DNA from: Mycobacterium kyorinense
GTDB lineage: Bacteria; Actinomycetota; Actinomycetes; Mycobacteriales; Mycobacteriaceae
Direction: 5' to 3'
Length of the DNA stretch: 64,000 nt
NCBI RefSeq assembly: GCF_002101735.1
Contig: NZ_LQPE01000005.1
Coordinates: 1 to 64,000 of the forward strand
Shown piece after piece: positions 16,954 through 24,252 of the stretch (its first letter is position 1; each line of letters opens with the position of its first letter). A program made the translations under genes and the position numbers. The notes beneath the pieces are model-generated. The model was not told the origin of the DNA and searched no databases. It saw only the letters and a program-made list of their open reading frames with translations.

Positions 16954-17328
16954 CTACTGCGCCACCGTCACGGCAACAAGGATGATGTCGGCAACCAAAA
17001 GCGCCAACGCGCACAACGGAACGACGAAACCCCGCCGGCGCCGCGCCGTGAAGAACGACACGACGATGGTCACGGCCGACAGTACCGGCGCGCCGTAGAA
17101 CAACACCCCAAAGCCGATCCCGTCGGGGCCGAGGTTGGGGCACTGCTTGTCACTGCAGGCGGCGGTGCTCATGACCGCGCCGAGCGTGAAGACTAGGACC
17201 ACCGCCGCGGCGGGAATCGTCAACAGCGCCAGCACCCAGTTCACCCACAACCGCAGCCGGTTATCGCCGCCGGCGTCGCGCTGGACCGCTGGCTCGGTGG
17301 CGGCGTCGACCTTCACATCGTCGTTCAT
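16954..17328 (-). CDS. Small four-helix membrane protein, unknown
   Basis: A 124-residue protein with an acidic N-terminus (MNDDVKVDAATEP) and about three to four hydrophobic helices (LALLTIPAAAVVLVFTL, LFYGAPVLSAVTIVVSFF, VVPLCALALLVADIILVAV). Two cysteines in the first extracytoplasmic loop (ACSDKQCPN) could form a disulfide. I do not recognise the family. It is convergent with the RDD gene, with stops one base apart, and divergent from the MFS gene. Confidence 0.65.
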   Translation of the reverse strand: MNDDVKVDAATEPAVQRDAGGDNRLRLWVNWVLALLTIPAAAVVLVFTLGAVMSTAACSDKQCPNLGPDGIGFGVLFYGAPVLSAVTIVVSFFTARRRRGFVVPLCALALLVADIILVAVTVAQ

Positions 17329-17407
17329 TCGATCAGTGCTACCCAGCCGGCCATCGCGGATAAACCTTCTTCAGGTTCAGTCCAGCTTCGCTGGCTAATG
17401 TGCAGCA

Positions 17408-18631
17408 GTGCGACTGGCGCGTGCACTGGACTTGTTGAACTTCTCGTTGGCCGATGTGCGCGACGGTTTGGGTCCGTACCTGTCGATCTACCTGTTGCTG
17501 ACCCACCATTGGGATCAGGCCTCGATCGGGTTCGTGATGGCGGTCGGGGGAATCGCGGCGATCGTCGCTCAGACACCGGTCGGCGCGATCGTCGACCGCA
17601 CTTCGGCCAAGCGGGCGCTGGTGATCGCCGGAGCGATCACGGTCACCGCAGGGGCCCTGGCGATGCCGCTGTTTCCGGGCTTTTACTCGATCTCGATACT
17701 GCAGGCAATCACCGGGATCGCCGGATCGGTGTTCGCGCCGGCGCTCGCGGCGATCACCCTGGGCGTGGTGGGTCCGCGCTTTTTCGCGCGCCGGGTCGGC
17801 CGCAACGAGTCGTTCAACCACGCCGGCAATGCCTCCGCGGCGGCGGCCACCGGCGGCCTGGCCTACTTCTTCGGCCCGGTGGTGGTGTTCTGGGTGTTGG
17901 CGGCGATGGCCCTGCTTAGCGTGGTGGCCACACTGCGGATCCCGGCCGCCGCGATCGACCACGACGTGGCCCGCGGAATGGATCACGCGCCCGGGCAGCC
18001 CCACCCACAGCCGTCGAGGCTGGCGGTATTGCTGCACAACCGGCGGTTGATGATCTTCGCCGCGGCGGTGGTGGCGTTTCATTTCGCCAACGCCGCGATG
18101 CTGCCGCTGGTCGGCCAGGTGCTGGCACTGCAGAATAAGGATCGCGGCACCGCGTTGATGGCCTCCTGCATCGTCGCGGCTCAGCTGGTGATGGTCCCGG
18201 TGGCCTACCTCGCCGGCGCCAAAGCGGACTCCTGGGGCCGCAAACCGATCTTTTTGGTCGGCTTCGCGGTGCTGACGGCCCGCGGGTTCCTGTACACGCT
18301 GTCGGACAACCCGTACTGGCTGGTGGGCGTCCAGCTGCTCGACGGGGTCGGTGCCGGCATCTTCGGGGCGCTGTTTCCCCTTGTGGTGCAAGACGTTACG
18401 CACGGCACCGGCCGATTCAACGTCAGCCTGGGAGCCATCACGACCGCCTGGGGCGTGGGCGCCGCGCTGTCGAACTTCGGCGCCGGCTGGATCGTGGTGA
18501 GCGCCGGCTACCACGCGGCGTTTCTGTCGTTGGGCGCGCTGGCCGGTGCGGGGTTCGCGCTGTATCTGATCGCGATGCCGGAAACCGGCCCGTCGGCGAA
18601 AAATTTCACAGCGGCCGTTGCATCGCGATAG
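17408..18631 (+). CDS. MFS transporter
   Basis: A 407-residue major facilitator with about 12 hydrophobic helices. The loop between helices 2 and 3 reads GAIVDRTSAKRALV, a version of the MFS motif A, and a second copy, AGAKADSWGRKPIFL, lies at the start of the second half. It probably exports a small molecule or drug; specificity is not readable. The start is GTG at 17408. The PadR-type regulator gene follows 66 bases downstream on the same strand with its own putative operator between, so the regulator may control this transporter. Confidence 0.85.
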   Translation: MRLARALDLLNFSLADVRDGLGPYLSIYLLLTHHWDQASIGFVMAVGGIAAIVAQTPVGAIVDRTSAKRALVIAGAITVTAGALAMPLFPGFYSISILQAITGIAGSVFAPALAAITLGVVGPRFFARRVGRNESFNHAGNASAAAATGGLAYFFGPVVVFWVLAAMALLSVVATLRIPAAAIDHDVARGMDHAPGQPHPQPSRLAVLLHNRRLMIFAAAVVAFHFANAAMLPLVGQVLALQNKDRGTALMASCIVAAQLVMVPVAYLAGAKADSWGRKPIFLVGFAVLTARGFLYTLSDNPYWLVGVQLLDGVGAGIFGALFPLVVQDVTHGTGRFNVSLGAITTAWGVGAALSNFGAGWIVVSAGYHAAFLSLGALAGAGFALYLIAMPETGPSAKNFTAAVASR

Positions 18632-18632
18632 T

Positions 18633-18649
18633 TTGCGATATATCGTCAA
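18633..18649 (+). promoter_or_regulatory. PadR-type operator candidate
   Basis: A near-symmetric TTG-CGATATATCG-TCAA sequence lies just after the MFS stop and about 50 bases before the padR start. Its 10-base core CGATATATCG (18636-18645) is a perfect palindrome and AT-rich for this genome. Position and symmetry suggest autoregulation by the PadR protein; binding is not shown. Confidence 0.4.
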
Positions 18650-18697
18650 TGCATCGGCAGCGCATCGGGCGCTGCCCTTGCAGAAACGAGACAGAAC

Positions 18698-19408
18698 ATG
18701 AATGCACCATTTCCCCCGTTCGGAGGGCCGTTCGTCGGTGGCCCCGTCGGTTTCGGCTTCGGCCCGCAGGACCGCCGGGCTCTACACGAGCAGCGCAGGC
18801 AAGCCCGTCGGCAGTTCCGCGACTTTGTCCGCGGCCACGACGCCGGGCACGACGGGCCGTTCGGCCCCGGATTCGGCCGGGGTTTCGGTCCCGGCTTCGG
18901 TCCCGGCGGTTTCGGGTTCGGGTTCGGCCCCGGTGCGCGCGGTGGGCGCCGCGGCGGTCCGGGCCGGCGTGGGCGACGCGGCGACGTCCGCGCCGCCATC
19001 CTGGTGCTGCTGGCCGAGCGCCCGATGCACGGCTACGAGATGATCCAGGAGATCGCCGAACGCAGCCAGGACCTGTGGCGGCCCAGCCCGGGCTCGGTGT
19101 ACCCGACCCTGCAGCTGCTGGTCGACGAGGGGCTGATCGTCGGCTCCGAAACCGAAGGCAGCAAACGGCTTTTCGAGCTGACCGAGGAGGGCCGGGCCGC
19201 CGCCGAGAAGATCGAGACCCCGCCGTGGGACGAGATCGCCGACGGCGTCGACCCCTCGCACCTCAACCTGCGGGCCGCGGTGGGCCAGCTGTTCGGGGCG
19301 GTGGCGCAATCCGCGCACGCCGCAACGCCTGAGCAGCAGCAGCGCATCGTCGAGATCGTCAACAATGCGCGCCGCGAGATCTACACCATCCTCAGCGAGG
19401 ACGAGTAG
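18698..19408 (+). CDS. PadR-family transcriptional regulator
   Basis: A 236-residue regulator. Residues 1-95 are a low-complexity Gly/Phe/Arg-rich tail (repeated GFGPG-like units) of a kind often attached to mycobacterial PadR proteins. Residues about 98-180 are the PadR winged helix: ILVLLAERPMHGYEMIQEI, then PSPGSVYPTLQLLVDEG. A helical dimerisation tail follows. PadR proteins repress genes for phenolic acid, drug or stress responses. The low-complexity tail may bind nucleic acid or promote clustering (inference). The gene ends 7 bases before the large inverted repeat at 19416. Confidence 0.88.
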   Translation: MNAPFPPFGGPFVGGPVGFGFGPQDRRALHEQRRQARRQFRDFVRGHDAGHDGPFGPGFGRGFGPGFGPGGFGFGFGPGARGGRRGGPGRRGRRGDVRAAILVLLAERPMHGYEMIQEIAERSQDLWRPSPGSVYPTLQLLVDEGLIVGSETEGSKRLFELTEEGRAAAEKIETPPWDEIADGVDPSHLNLRAAVGQLFGAVAQSAHAATPEQQQRIVEIVNNARREIYTILSEDE

Positions 19409-19415
19409 CGGTTCC

Positions 19416-19481
19416 CCCGCGAGCGTGCGTGAAATACGTTGCGACACCGGCGTGTCGATCGGGGACACGCACGCTCGCGGG
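19416..19481. terminator. Nested inverted repeat between convergent padR and glpK
   Basis: CCCGCGAGCGTGCGTG (19416-19431) pairs perfectly over 16 bases with 19466-19481. Inside the loop CGACAC and GTGTCG (19442-19447, 19452-19457) form a second perfect stem. Lying between the stops of two convergent genes, it can serve as a bidirectional terminator. On the + strand an A-run follows rather than a U-run, so it would be of the U-less type. It may also be a dispersed repeat. Confidence 0.6.
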
Positions 19482-19489
19482 AAAAGCGG

Positions 19490-21019
19490 TTAGGAGACGT
19501 CGACCCAGTCCAGCGTGCGCTGGACTGCTTTGCGCCAGCCCGCATAGGCCGCCTCGCGTTCGTCGTCGCTCCACGACGGCGACCACCGCTTGTCCTCGCG
19601 CCAGTTGGCCCGCAGCTCGTCCGGTCCGGCCCAAAAGCCGACGGCCAGACCCGCCGCGTAGGCCGCCCCGAGCGCGGTCGTCTCGGCGACCACCGGCCGC
19701 ACCACGTCGACGCCCAGCACGTCAGCCTGGATCTGCATGCACAGGTCGTTGGCGGTAATACCGCCGTCGACCTTCAAAACCTCAAGGCGCACACCGGAGT
19801 CCGCCGCCATCGCGTCGACCACGTCGCGGCTCTGGTAGCAGATCGCCTCCAGGGTGGCGCGGGCCAGATGCGCGTTGGTGTTGTACCGCGACAGGCCCAC
19901 GATGGCGCCGCGGGCATCGGATCGCCAGTACGGAGCGAACAATCCGGAGAACGCCGGGACGAAATACACCCCGCCGTTGTCGTCGACCTGACGGGCCAGC
20001 GCCTCGCTCTGCGCGGCGCCGCTGATGATGCCCAGTTGGTCGCGCAGCCACTGCACCGCCGAGCCGGTGACCGCGATCGAACCCTCAAGAGCGTAAACGG
20101 GTTTGGCGTCGCCGAACTGATAGCAGACTGTGGTCAGCAAGCCGTTGTCCGACCGCACGATGTCCTCGCCGGTGTTGAGCAACAAGAAATTGCCTGTGCC
20201 ATAGGTGTTTTTGGCTTCCCCGGGCGCCAGGCACACTTGGCCCACCATCGCGGCGTGCTGGTCGCCGAGGATTCCGGTGATCGGCACGCCGTCCACGGTG
20301 ACCCCGTACGGTTCCGGCGCGGACGACGGCGCGATCGACGGCAGCATCGTGCGCGGTATCCCGAAAAACGACAACAGCTCGTCGTCCCAGTCCAGGGTCT
20401 CCAGGTTCATCAGCATCGTGCGGCTGGCGTTGGTGACGTCGGTGACGTGCATGCCCCCGCGCGGACCGCCGGTCAGATTCCACAACAGCCAGGTGTCGGG
20501 GGTGCCGAAGACGGCGTCGCCACGTTCGGCGGCCTCGCGCACGCCGTCGACGTTCTCCAAAATCCACTGCAGTTTGCCGCCGGAGAAATAGGTCGCCGGC
20601 GGCAGGCCCGCCTTGCGCCGGATCACGTCGCCACGGCCGTCGCGGTCCAGCGCCGAGGCGATGCGGTCGGTGCGGGTGTCCTGCCAGACGATCGCGTTGT
20701 AGTATGGCCTGCCGGTACGCCGATTCCACACCAGCGTGGTTTCGCGCTGGTTCGTAATGCCCAGGGCAGCAAGATCTTTCGGGCTGAGGTTGGTGCGGTT
20801 GAGCACCGACGTCAGCACGGAGGAAGTGCGCTCCCAGATCTCGACCGGGTCGTGCTCCACCCAGCCGGAGCGCGGCAGGATCTGCTCGTGCTCGAGCTGA
20901 TGGCGGCCCACCTCGGCGCCGTCGCGGTCGAAAATCATGCAGCGGGTGCTGGTGGTGCCCTGGTCGATCGAGGCGACGAATTCAGCCGACTCAGCCACGT
21001 CGTCCATGATGGCGTACAT
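19490..21019 (-). CDS. glpK: Glycerol kinase
   Basis: A 509-residue FGGY-family kinase that phosphorylates glycerol to glycerol-3-phosphate with ATP. It has the N-terminal phosphate-binding loop [16 protein letters not shown], the glycerol-site segment [11 protein letters not shown], the [11 protein letters not shown] strand and the C-terminal [12 protein letters not shown] adenosine motif. Length and wording match mycobacterial GlpK (Rv3696c). Several in-frame starts lie close together (21007, 21019, 21040, 21049) and none has a clear ribosome site. I chose 21019 by comparison with the length of the M. tuberculosis protein. The divergent methyltransferase gene begins only 28 bases away. Confidence 0.93.
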   Translation of the reverse strand: MYAIMDDVAESAEFVASIDQGTTSTRCMIFDRDGAEVGRHQLEHEQILPRSGWVEHDPVEIWERTSSVLTSVLNRTNLSPKDLAALGITNQRETTLVWNRRTGRPYYNAIVWQDTRTDRIASALDRDGRGDVIRRKAGLPPATYFSGGKLQWILENVDGVREAAERGDAVFGTPDTWLLWNLTGGPRGGMHVTDVTNASRTMLMNLETLDWDDELLSFFGIPRTMLPSIAPSSAPEPYGVTVDGVPITGILGDQHAAMVGQVCLAPGEAKNTYGTGNFLLLNTGEDIVRSDNGLLTTVCYQFGDAKPVYALEGSIAVTGSAVQWLRDQLGIISGAAQSEALARQVDDNGGVYFVPAFSGLFAPYWRSDARGAIVGLSRYNTNAHLARATLEAICYQSRDVVDAMAADSGVRLEVLKVDGGITANDLCMQIQADVLGVDVVRPVVAETTALGAAYAAGLAVGFWAGPDELRANWREDKRWSPSWSDDEREAAYAGWRKAVQRTLDWVDVS

Positions 21020-21047
21020 GGGCACTCGAACGTTCGACATTGCGACC

Positions 21048-21788
21048 ATGCCGCGCGGCGGCCCGAACGCATCGTGTCTGGACCGGCGGCTGGAAACCCA
21101 GCGTCCGGAATACCTGGACCGCGACGACGTCGATGACCGCAGGCGCGCCGTGGTGCGGTCGCTGGACCGCGTCGGACGCCTGTTCGGCCATCACCAGATG
21201 TTCGCCCGGATCGCGCTCGACGAGATCGCCGACGTGCCCGATCCGAAGATTCTGGAACTGGGCTCGGGCCATGGCGGGCTGGCGCGTGCGCTGCTCGAGC
21301 AGCATCCGACCGCGCAGGTCACGGTGACCGACGTCGAACCGACGTCGGTCGCCGCGATCGCCGCCGGCGACCTGGGCAGCCACCCGCGGGCCACCGTGCG
21401 CGAGATGGACGCGACGGCCATCGACGCGCCGGACTGCTACTACGACCTCGCGGTGTTCGTGATGTCGTTTCACCATCTGCCGCCGCCGCTGGCCTCCCTG
21501 GTGTTCGCCGAAGGCACCCGGGCGGCCGACAAACTGCTGATCATCGACCTGCCGCGGCCGCCGTCGCCGCTACACCTCGTGCAGCTGGCGTCGATGCTGC
21601 CGTTGACTGTTGTGCTGCCGTTGGCGCACGACGGCTTCATCAGCTCGCTGCGCGCCTACAGCCCGTCGGCGCTGCGTGCACTGGCCGCCCATGCCGATCC
21701 CGCGATCCACGTCGACCTGCGTGGCGGTGGGCTGTTCAACCTTCCGGTGCGCCCGCGCCCGCAGATCGTGGTGGCGTCGCGCCGTTAG
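21048..21788 (+). CDS. Class I SAM-dependent methyltransferase
   Basis: A 246-residue protein with a SAM-binding motif [18 protein letters not shown] (near residues 67-84), a second acidic strand [11 protein letters not shown] and a motif-IV-like region [15 protein letters not shown]. This is the ubiquinone/menaquinone-type class I methyltransferase fold; the substrate is unknown. Its ATG lies 28 bases from the glpK start on the other strand, and its stop overlaps the end of vapC48 from the other strand by 4 bases. It has no counterpart that I recall between glpK and vapC48 in M. tuberculosis, so it looks like a local insertion. Confidence 0.75.
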   Translation: MPRGGPNASCLDRRLETQRPEYLDRDDVDDRRRAVVRSLDRVGRLFGHHQMFARIALDEIADVPDPKILELGSGHGGLARALLEQHPTAQVTVTDVEPTSVAAIAAGDLGSHPRATVREMDATAIDAPDCYYDLAVFVMSFHHLPPPLASLVFAEGTRAADKLLIIDLPRPPSPLHLVQLASMLPLTVVLPLAHDGFISSLRAYSPSALRALAAHADPAIHVDLRGGGLFNLPVRPRPQIVVASRR

Positions 21789-22222
21789 CCGGCGAAGGGG
21801 TCGCGCACGGTGATCCCTTCGAACTTGCGGAAGTCGCGGTCGTGGGTCCATATCGTTGAAATGCCGTGCTGACGCATCAGCGCCACCAGATGCGCATCGG
21901 GAACCAGGTTGCCCCGTGGGTTGACGGCGTCTGCGACCCGTCGATAAGCCGGCCAAAATCCGTCCATCTCGCCGACCAGTCGCACGTGCGGTTGGGAGAC
22001 GAACTGTTCGATGTTGTCTGCCGCGGCGGCCGGCGTGAGTGGCGCATCGAGCAACGTCGGATGGGTGACGATGCGCAAGTATCCGAGTGCGACGGGCCAT
22101 AGCAGGTAGACCAGATCCGGTCCGCCTAGGAACCGCTCGATGAGTGCTTTCGCCTTGTCATGGAAAAGGCTGGCCCGATGCGTCGCATACACCAGCACGT
22201 TTACGTCGAACGTCTCACTCAC
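21785..22222 (-). CDS. vapC48: VapC48-like PIN-domain toxin
   Basis: A 145-residue PIN-domain protein. The first conserved aspartate is in FDVNVLVYATHRAS (residue 6) and the C-terminal acidic cluster is in LVPDAHLVALMR and WTHDRDFRKFEG. VapC toxins are Mg-dependent ribonucleases that cut specific RNAs, often tRNA or 23S rRNA, and are held inactive by VapB. Its start overlaps the vapB stop (ATGA), the usual antitoxin-first arrangement. Position next to glpK and sequence match M. tuberculosis Rv3697c. Confidence 0.88.
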   Translation of the reverse strand: MSETFDVNVLVYATHRASLFHDKAKALIERFLGGPDLVYLLWPVALGYLRIVTHPTLLDAPLTPAAAADNIEQFVSQPHVRLVGEMDGFWPAYRRVADAVNPRGNLVPDAHLVALMRQHGISTIWTHDRDFRKFEGITVRDPFAG

Positions 22223-22443
22223 GTTCGGTCCAGAATGGCCCAGACAGCATCCTTATCGTCAAGGTCGACCCGAGGTCGCAAGTCGGCAGTGGTCCAACTG
22301 ATGTCCACCGCCGGGCGAGGACTGGCTGCAAGCGCTTGCGCCAGTAGTTCCGACACCAGCTGCCCTAACGTTTTGTGCTCCTCGCGCTGACGTCGCTTCA
22401 ATGCGCGGAGGATGTCGTCATCGAGGTCAATGGTGGTCCGCAT
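22219..22443 (-). CDS. vapB48: VapB48-like antitoxin
   Basis: A 74-residue antitoxin. The N-terminal MRTTIDLDDDILRALKRRQ is a ribbon-helix-helix DNA-binding motif. The C-terminal part (PAVDISWTTADLRPRVDLDD) is the flexible segment expected to wrap and block VapC. The complex should repress its own promoter. The start codon directly abuts an 11-base perfect inverted repeat that also contains a -10 sequence, so the gene is probably leaderless and autorepressed. Confidence 0.87.
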   Translation of the reverse strand: MRTTIDLDDDILRALKRRQREEHKTLGQLVSELLAQALAASPRPAVDISWTTADLRPRVDLDDKDAVWAILDRT

Positions 22444-22476
22444 ACATCAGATGCTATCTATCTACGCATCTGATGT
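22444..22476 (-). promoter_or_regulatory. vapBC48 operator and leaderless promoter
   Basis: ACATCAGATGC (22444-22454) and its exact complement GCATCTGATGT (22466-22476) flank an 11-base spacer. On the minus strand TAGCAT (22456-22451) is a TANNNT -10 seven bases before the vapB ATG, implying leaderless transcription. The repeat thus covers the -10 and start region, which is an ideal site for VapBC repression. Confidence 0.6.
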
Positions 22477-22506
22477 GCAACGCCAAACGCCATGTAGTCT
22501 CATTGC

Positions 22507-22665
22507 ATGGCTCAAGGGGACAACCCCAGAGGGCGACCAGGGTTTGCCGCCGATGCTCATCGCCAGTCGGCGCTGGCTGCTACCAGCCCGTACGAACCTG
22601 ATGACCAGGCATTCGCCGATGCCGTCTCGTCGTTCGGAGACGAAGCAGATCTCGGCCGGGTGTGA
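22507..22665 (+). CDS. Possible small 52-residue protein
   Basis: An open frame from ATG 22507 to TGA 22665, beginning MAQGDNPRGRPGF and ending in an acidic segment (PDDQAFADAVSSFGDE). It fills much of the otherwise empty 280-base gap between vapB48 and the next gene. No ribosome site is visible and I do not recognise the family. The acidic tail is vaguely antitoxin-like. It may be a remnant or chance frame. Confidence 0.25.
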   Translation: MAQGDNPRGRPGFAADAHRQSALAATSPYEPDDQAFADAVSSFGDEADLGRV

Positions 22666-22723
22666 ATTCCCCCTCATGACGATCTGGTTGCGCGGGCCGC
22701 ACTGAACCGGTTGCATCGGCGGT

Positions 22724-24193
22724 GTGGGCGAAGAGGTCAAGCGGACCGAATACAACCACGTGCACCGTCAGGAATACCGGCGCAAGGTGCAGCTGTGTTT
22801 GGACGTATTCGAGACCATGCTGGCGCAGTCCAGTTTCGAGTTCGACCGTCCGCTGACCGGGACGGAAATCGAATGCAATCTGGTCGACGGCGACTACCAA
22901 CCGGCGATGGCCAACCAAAGCGTGCTCGCGGCGATCGCCGACCCCGCCTACCAGACCGAGTTAGCCCGCTACAACATCGAATTCAATGTGCCGCCGCGGC
23001 CGTTGGCCGGCCGCACCGGGATCGAGCTGGAAGATGATGTCCGGGCGAGTTTGGACGCCGCTGAAACCAAAGCCGACGCCGAGGGCGCCCATATCGTGAT
23101 GATCGGGATCCTGCCGACACTGATGCCCGAGCATCTGCGCGGCGGGTGGATGAGCGACTCGACGCGCTATGCGGCCCTGAACGACTCGGTGGTCAGCGCC
23201 CGTGGCGAGGACATCCAGATCGAAATCAGCGGCCCCGAACCGCTCAGTCTGCACTATCCGTCCATTGCACCCGAATCCGCTTGCACCAGCATGCAATTGC
23301 ATCTGCAGGTGTCCCCCGCTGATTTCGCCAACAACTGGAACGCCGCGCAGGTGCTGGCCGGGCCACAGGTCGCGCTCGGCGCCAACTCGCCATACTTCTT
23401 CGGCCATCAGCTATGGGCGGAAACCCGCATCGAGTTGTTCGCGCAGGCCACCGACACTCGGCCGGACGAGTTGAAAACCCAGGGGGTACGGCCGCGGGTG
23501 TGGTTCGGCGAGCGCTGGATCACCTCGATCTTCGACCTGTTCGAAGAGAACGTCCGGTATTTCCCGTCGTTGTTGCCGCAGGTGTCCGACGAAGATCCGG
23601 TGGCCGAGTTGGCTGCCGGGCGCACTCCGCATCTGTCGGAGTTACGCCTGCACAACGGCACGGTGTATCGGTGGAACCGGCCGGTGTACGACGTCGTCGA
23701 CGGCCGACCGCATTTGCGGGTGGAGAACCGGGTCCTGCCGGCGGGGCCGACGGTAGTCGACATGGTGGCCAATGCGGCGTTCTACTACGGCATGCTGCGC
23801 ACCCTGTCCGAAGAAGACCGCCCGCTGTGGACCAAAATGAGTTTCGCTGTGGCAGAACACAATTTCCTGGAAGCCGCGCGACACGGCATGAACGCCCAGG
23901 TGTATTGGCCGGGCGTTGGCGAGCTGAGCGCCGACGAACTCGTGCTGCGCCAGCTGCTGCCGATGGCCGACGAGGGCCTGCGAGCCTGGGGCGTCGCCGC
24001 GGAGGTGCGCGACCGGTTCCTCGCCGTCATCGAGGGCCGCGCGAAAACCGGTCGCAACGGCGCGGCCTGGCAGGTGTCCACGGTGCGGGCCCTGCAGGAG
24101 GGCGGGATGACCCGGCCGGCTGCGCTGGCCGAAATGCTGCGGCGCTACTGCGATCACATGCATTCCAACGAGCCGGTGCATACCTGGGACTGA
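22724..24193 (+). CDS. Glutamate-cysteine ligase-like protein (Rv3698-like)
   Basis: A 489-residue protein of the GCS2/ATP-grasp-related carboxylate-amine ligase family. Early acidic motifs FDRPLTGTEIECNLVD and YNIEFNVPP resemble the metal- and glutamate-binding parts of family-2 ligases, and LHLQVSPADFANNWN and RVENRVLPAGPT occur later. It is distinct from EgtA encoded at 32552-33829. It may form a gamma-glutamyl or similar amide bond; the acceptor is unknown. The start is GTG at 22724. It lies alone on the + strand before the LAL regulator. Confidence 0.7.
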   Translation: MGEEVKRTEYNHVHRQEYRRKVQLCLDVFETMLAQSSFEFDRPLTGTEIECNLVDGDYQPAMANQSVLAAIADPAYQTELARYNIEFNVPPRPLAGRTGIELEDDVRASLDAAETKADAEGAHIVMIGILPTLMPEHLRGGWMSDSTRYAALNDSVVSARGEDIQIEISGPEPLSLHYPSIAPESACTSMQLHLQVSPADFANNWNAAQVLAGPQVALGANSPYFFGHQLWAETRIELFAQATDTRPDELKTQGVRPRVWFGERWITSIFDLFEENVRYFPSLLPQVSDEDPVAELAAGRTPHLSELRLHNGTVYRWNRPVYDVVDGRPHLRVENRVLPAGPTVVDMVANAAFYYGMLRTLSEEDRPLWTKMSFAVAEHNFLEAARHGMNAQVYWPGVGELSADELVLRQLLPMADEGLRAWGVAAEVRDRFLAVIEGRAKTGRNGAAWQVSTVRALQEGGMTRPAALAEMLRRYCDHMHSNEPVHTWD

Positions 24194-24210
24194 GCAAGGT
24201 GAATCGCTGA

Positions 24211-24252
24211 CGAATTCGAACAACAATTCGCCACGCGAGTTATAGTCGCCCC
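24211..24252 (+). promoter_or_regulatory. Leaderless promoter and inverted repeat of LAL gene
   Basis: TATAGT (24241-24246) is a good -10 hexamer with six bases before the GTG at 24253, so transcription should begin at or beside the start codon. CGAATT-N8-AATTCG (24211-24216, 24225-24230) is a perfect inverted repeat at about the -35 position and may be an operator, perhaps for the LuxR domain of the same protein (inference). Confidence 0.5.
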
